A DNA stretch of 8,720 nucleotides from an uncultured Bryobacteraceae bacterium (GTDB lineage Bacteria > Acidobacteriota > Terriglobia > Bryobacterales > Bryobacteraceae). The notes beneath the pieces were generated by a model. The model was not told where the DNA came from. It saw only the letters and a list, made by a program, of their open reading frames with translations, and ran no database searches. Made by a program: the position numbers and the translations under genes. Location of the stretch: assembly GCA_937921835.1 (NCBI GenBank), contig CAKZVG010000470.1, positions 1-8,720 of the forward strand. The letters are read 5' to 3'. This document shows, piece by piece, positions 5,483-8,720 of the stretch. Within the stretch, counting starts at the first letter, position 1. Every line of letters starts with the position of its first letter.

Positions 5483-6279
5483 ACAACCCATTCGATTTGA
5501 CCGGAAAGACCGCCATCGTCACCGGCACGAGCCGCGGCCTGGGACAGTATTTCGGGCGCGCCCTGGCGCGCGCCGGCGCCGACCTGGTGATCACCAGCCG
5601 GAGTCTCGACACGCTGGCCGGATTTCAAAAAGAGGTCGAGGCGCTGGGACGCCGCGCCGTGCCGCTTGAGCTCGACGTCCGGGACCAGAGCAGCATCGAG
5701 CGCATGGTGGAGGCCGCGCACCAGGCTTACGGCAGAATCGACATCCTGGTGAACAACGCCGGCTGCAACGTGCGCAAGCCCGCCCTTGAGGTAACCTGGG
5801 ACGACTGGAACCTGGTGCTTGACACCAACCTGCGCGGCACTTTCTTCGTGGCGCAGGCGGTGGCGCGCAGGATGATCCCCCGGCGCTACGGGCGCATCAT
5901 CAACATCGGCTCGGTCACCTGCGTCTTCGGCTACGCCGGGCTGGGACCCTACACCGCCAGCCGCGGCGGCGTGAAGCAGTTGACCATGAGCCTGGCCGAC
6001 GACTGGGGCCCGCACGGCATCACCGTGAACTGCCTCGCGCCCGGATGGTTCAAGACCAAGCAGAACGAAGTGCTCTACCAGAACCAGGAGTGGGTCGAGT
6101 ACCTCTGCGACCGCATCCCGCTCAAGCGTCCCGGCAAGCCCACCGACCTCGAAGGCGTGGTGGTGTTCCTGGCCTCCGACGCCAGCGAGTACATCACCGG
6201 CCAGACGCTGCTCATCGACGGCGGCATCTCGACCGGGGCGACCAGGGCCACCGTCGCGCCGAAGAAAACCGCGGACTGA
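5479..6279 (+). CDS. SDR-family oxidoreductase, gluconate 5-dehydrogenase-like, with YxxxR in place of YxxxK
   Basis: A 266-residue classical short-chain dehydrogenase. The cofactor motif TGTSRGLG (residues 15-22), NNAG (92-95), N117 and the catalytic Ser S145 (NIGS) and Tyr Y158 are all present. The residue four after Tyr, normally the Lys that positions the nicotinamide ribose and lowers the Tyr pKa, is Arg (R162, codon CGC at 5962). The C-terminal half has the usual PGW..T and 'YITGQTLLIDGGIS' segments. The N-terminus 'FDLTGKTAIVTG' and overall length resemble gluconate 5-dehydrogenase / 2-deoxygluconate 3-dehydrogenase-type SDRs. ATG 5479 overlaps the dehydrogenase stop, with only GAAGG at 5461-5465 upstream, so translation is probably coupled. 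It likely carries out a second oxidation or reduction on the product of the upstream enzyme; the substrate is unknown. Confidence 0.88.
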   Translation: MNNPFDLTGKTAIVTGTSRGLGQYFGRALARAGADLVITSRSLDTLAGFQKEVEALGRRAVPLELDVRDQSSIERMVEAAHQAYGRIDILVNNAGCNVRKPALEVTWDDWNLVLDTNLRGTFFVAQAVARRMIPRRYGRIINIGSVTCVFGYAGLGPYTASRGGVKQLTMSLADDWGPHGITVNCLAPGWFKTKQNEVLYQNQEWVEYLCDRIPLKRPGKPTDLEGVVVFLASDASEYITGQTLLIDGGISTGATRATVAPKKTAD

Positions 6280-6287
6280 CGTCCGCG
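6263..6287 (-). terminator. Intrinsic terminator of the TonB receptor gene
   Basis: Read on the minus strand, CGCGGAC - GTCA - GTCCGCG (6287 down to 6270) is a perfect seven-base-pair stem with a four-base loop, followed after one G by TTTTCTTC (6268-6261). It begins 12 bases after the receptor's stop codon (6299-6301). It overlaps the last codons and the stop of the convergent SDR gene. On the plus strand no T-run follows the stem, so it should work in one direction only. Confidence 0.7.
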
Positions 6288-6298
6288 CGGCCGCCGAG

Positions 6299-8720
6299 TC
6301 AGAACATGAAGCGCAGCGCGAACTGCATCAGGCGCGGGCTGCGCGCGGCGCTCATCTGCCCGAACAGCGGGTTCACCTGGTTGCCCTGCGCGTCGAAGCG
6401 CGCGCCCGTCGTGACGCCGCTGAACTGGGTGTGGTTGAAGGCGTTGTAGGCCTCCCAGCGCAATTGCAGCCGCATGCCCTCGCGCACAACGAAGTTCTTG
6501 AGCAGCGAGAGGTCCCAGTTGTTGATGCCGGGGCCGCGGAACTGCGTGCGCGCGGCGTTGCCGTAGGTCCCTACCGCGGGCAGCTTATAAACCTCGGTGC
6601 GGAAGAAGCGGCTGAAGGTGCGCTCGCTCTTGGGCAGCACCGGGTTGCCGGTAATGTAGATCCTGGCGCCCTCGGTGGGCGAGCCGGTAATGTCCATGGC
6701 GGTGACGGTGCTGAAGCCCGCCGCCATGGGGGCGCCGCTCTGGAAGGTGGAGATGCCGGAAAGCTGCCAGCCGCGCACGGCGGCGCGCGCCACCGGGTTG
6801 TCCCATCTCGGCGCCGGGACGTCGTAAATCCAGTTGAGCTTCACCGTGTGCGTGCGGTCGTAGCTGGCGAGGCCGTAGTTCCAGACACGGATGGGGATGA
6901 ACGGGCTGACGCCGTTGCCGTCCTCGTCGGTGAAGTTCATGTTCTTGGACCAGGTCCAGGCGAAACCGAATTGCAGGCCTTGCTGGAAGCGGCGGTTGGC
7001 CGAAACCTGGAGCGAGTGATAGTTGGACGTGGAAGAGTGCTCGAGCAGCCGGATGTCGTTCACCCCTTTGACCGGACGCAGAAAGGCCGCCGCGTAGGGA
7101 CGGTTGGTGGTCGGATCGATCGACGACGGCAGGAAATTCGTTCCATAGGGAATCGCGTTGAGCTGGCGAGCCCACAGCAGGTGCCGGCCCCCGGATCCCA
7201 CGTAGCCGACATCGGCCACGATTCCAAAGCCGACGTTCCGCTGCACCGACAGGCTCCAGTTCATGGTCGTCGGGACGTGCGCCTCCGGATCGACGGAAAC
7301 GACGTTGGTCGGGAACAGAAAACCCGCCGAGGAAAGCAGCGTGGAGACCCTGCCGTAGTACACGTTGGGCGTCTCCACCAGCGGCGGCTGGTTGACCAGC
7401 GGCTGCCACTGATTCTGCGCCACCGGATCGTAGAACATTCCGAACCCGCCACGGATCGAGGTCTTGCCGTCGCCGAACGGATCAAACGCGAAGCCGATGC
7501 GGGGCCCGATGTGCCAGCCGCGGTTCTTGAGCAGATACTTTGGCAGGTTCGGGTCCGCGCCGCCAAGCACGATTCCGTTGGAAGCCAATCCCACGCCGGG
7601 AGCGAGCGCCCCGATGAGGGCCTCCGGATACGTTTGTCTGGTGACCGGGTGCACGCCGACGCGTTGATTGCCTACCCGCGCCGGCGCGATCAGGGCGGGC
7701 GCCTTGGCCGGATCCCAGCGGTCCAGGAAGAACGCCGACACGCGGTTGTCGCGGTCGTGAATCGGCACATAGCGCGAGAAGCGGACCCCGAAGTCGAAGG
7801 TGAGACGTTTTGTCACCCGCCAGTTGTCCTGCGCGAACCACTCGACGCGGCTGCTGCGCGTGTTGATGTAGGGGATCGCCGACGATTCGGTGTAAATGTT
7901 GAACACGCCCAGGGCGGCGTTGGAGTAGGCCCACTGGGTCTCCAGCGGGTTGTTCACGTTGCGGGCGAAATTGAACGCCCCGAATTGCGAGGCGTTGGGT
8001 CCACGCCCCAGTCCGTACCAGTCGTACAGAACTCCGAGCTTGATGGCGTGGGCGCCGCGGATGAGGGACAGCTTATCGGTCCAGGTGAGGGAGTGATACG
8101 GATCGTCGATCGGAAACCGCCCGTTGATGTTCAACTGCGCCGCGCCGGGGACGCCGCCGAACGTGGCGTTCGGAATCAGGTTCAGCTTGTTGTTCTGCGG
8201 GAAGAACTGTCCGGCCAGGAACCCGACCGCCTCGCGCGTGTTGCGCTTGATCTCCTCCTCGGGACTGGTCATGGTCTCGGGGTTGGTAAACCATCCGAAG
8301 TGGAATTCGTTGCTGACGGTGGGCGAGAGAATCTTGGTGTAGCGCGCGGCAAGTCCCTTGTTGCCCGCCTTGAAGGTGCGGATGTGCTGCGGCCAGGTCT
8401 CCTGCCATCCCGGCATGTTGGTGTAGCCCTCGTTCTTCTCCAAGTACGCCGCGAAGGTGACGTAGAGGATGTCCGAAGGCGTGAAGTTATAGTCCAGCTT
8501 CAGCGTGTGCGCCGACTTCGGCGAGTAGGTCTCGGTGGTCCAAACGTAGTTGTAGCTGCCGCCCGAGATGCCGCGGTCGAAAAAGTTCGGCTTCACGAAG
8601 TGGTTCAGCAGCGCCGCGCCGTTGCGGTCCACCCGCGCCGCGGGAATGATGTTGCCCGCGAAGGGCTGGTTGTTGTTGAAGGGGTCGCGGATCACGATCA
8701 GACGGTTGCTGACGTCCAGC
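6299..8720 (-). CDS. TonB-dependent outer-membrane receptor (Oar-like), C-terminal ~806 residues; N-terminus outside window
   Basis: On the minus strand the frame is open from the window edge (8719) to TGA at 6301-6299. The GTG at 8695 is internal, because reading continues upstream as ...LDVSNRLI before it. What is visible is mostly the outer-membrane beta-barrel: many alternating aromatic/polar strands (for example FGFAWTWSKN, LTFDFGVRFSRY), with Asn/Pro/Gly-rich loops between. The protein ends in FALRFMF, a C-terminal Phe beta-signal for BAM-mediated insertion. The motif 'NNNQPFAGNIIPAARVD' near the visible start is characteristic of the large acidobacterial receptors that carry an N-terminal carboxypeptidase-regulatory-like (CnaB) domain and plug. 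Those parts, the signal peptide and the promoter would lie beyond 8720. Such receptors import substrates too large for porins, driven by TonB; this one's ligand cannot be inferred. It is convergent with the SDR gene, with 19 bases between the stop codons, so it is a separate transcription unit. Confidence 0.9.
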   Translation of the reverse strand, partial: LDVSNRLIVIRDPFNNNQPFAGNIIPAARVDRNGAALLNHFVKPNFFDRGISGGSYNYVWTTETYSPKSAHTLKLDYNFTPSDILYVTFAAYLEKNEGYTNMPGWQETWPQHIRTFKAGNKGLAARYTKILSPTVSNEFHFGWFTNPETMTSPEEEIKRNTREAVGFLAGQFFPQNNKLNLIPNATFGGVPGAAQLNINGRFPIDDPYHSLTWTDKLSLIRGAHAIKLGVLYDWYGLGRGPNASQFGAFNFARNVNNPLETQWAYSNAALGVFNIYTESSAIPYINTRSSRVEWFAQDNWRVTKRLTFDFGVRFSRYVPIHDRDNRVSAFFLDRWDPAKAPALIAPARVGNQRVGVHPVTRQTYPEALIGALAPGVGLASNGIVLGGADPNLPKYLLKNRGWHIGPRIGFAFDPFGDGKTSIRGGFGMFYDPVAQNQWQPLVNQPPLVETPNVYYGRVSTLLSSAGFLFPTNVVSVDPEAHVPTTMNWSLSVQRNVGFGIVADVGYVGSGGRHLLWARQLNAIPYGTNFLPSSIDPTTNRPYAAAFLRPVKGVNDIRLLEHSSTSNYHSLQVSANRRFQQGLQFGFAWTWSKNMNFTDEDGNGVSPFIPIRVWNYGLASYDRTHTVKLNWIYDVPAPRWDNPVARAAVRGWQLSGISTFQSGAPMAAGFSTVTAMDITGSPTEGARIYITGNPVLPKSERTFSRFFRTEVYKLPAVGTYGNAARTQFRGPGINNWDLSLLKNFVVREGMRLQLRWEAYNAFNHTQFSGVTTGARFDAQGNQVNPLFGQMSAARSPRLMQFALRFMF

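Noticed and set aside
4388..5491. Antisense open frame (367 codons) covering the whole zinc dehydrogenase
   Set aside because: A mirror of the GC-rich codon pattern; the plus strand has all zinc ligands and the Rossmann motif.
6585..7409. Second minus-strand frame inside the receptor gene (274 codons)
   Set aside because: A frame-shifted shadow; the main frame is unbroken with barrel strands and the C-terminal beta-signal.
8693..8695. GTG at 8695 as the start of the TonB receptor
   Set aside because: The frame continues open to the window edge, and the receptor still lacks its signal peptide, regulatory-like domain and plug, so the true start is outside the window.

Overview
The window is GC-rich, tightly packed bacterial DNA. 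It most likely comes from an acidobacterium of the Solibacter/Bryobacter type. This is inferred from three things seen together: a large Oar-like TonB receptor ending in an aromatic beta-signal, a sigma / membrane anti-sigma-like / VIT-vWA gene order, and Ala/Pro/Arg-rich linkers. No 16S or other taxonomic marker is present, so the placement is an inference. I see no tRNA, rRNA, CRISPR array, insertion sequence or phage gene.

Layout. (1) Positions 1-456, +: C-terminal end of a large protein, probably a glycoside-hydrolase / beta-galactosidase-trimerisation-like enzyme. (2) 497-4337, +: a three-gene operon made of an ECF-like sigma factor, a single-pass membrane protein in the anti-sigma position (the two genes overlap by ATGA), and a secreted VIT + vWA protein with an intact MIDAS site and an extra C-terminal fold resembling a peptidase propeptide/inhibitor. 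An ECF-type promoter candidate fills the 40-bp gap in front of the sigma gene. The 44-bp gap before the VIT-vWA gene is almost entirely one hairpin that buries that gene's strong Shine-Dalgarno sequence. (3) 4451-6279, +: a zinc-dependent medium-chain dehydrogenase and an SDR oxidoreductase, again overlapping by ATGA, behind a plausible sigma70-type promoter. The SDR has Arg where the catalytic Lys of YxxxK is expected. (4) 6299-8720, - (convergent, cut by the window end): the C-terminal ~806 residues of a TonB-dependent outer-membrane receptor, with an intrinsic terminator lying over the end of the SDR gene.

How the genes may work together (inference). The sigma/anti-sigma pair would control, at least, its own operon and so the export of the VIT-vWA protein, a surface or periplasmic metal-dependent adhesion module. 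The hairpin would tie VIT-vWA translation to translation of the anti-sigma-like gene. The two dehydrogenases look like a two-step polyol/sugar/sugar-acid oxidoreduction module. With a glycosidase-like gene upstream and a TonB receptor downstream, the neighbourhood fits carbohydrate uptake and catabolism, although no substrate can be named.
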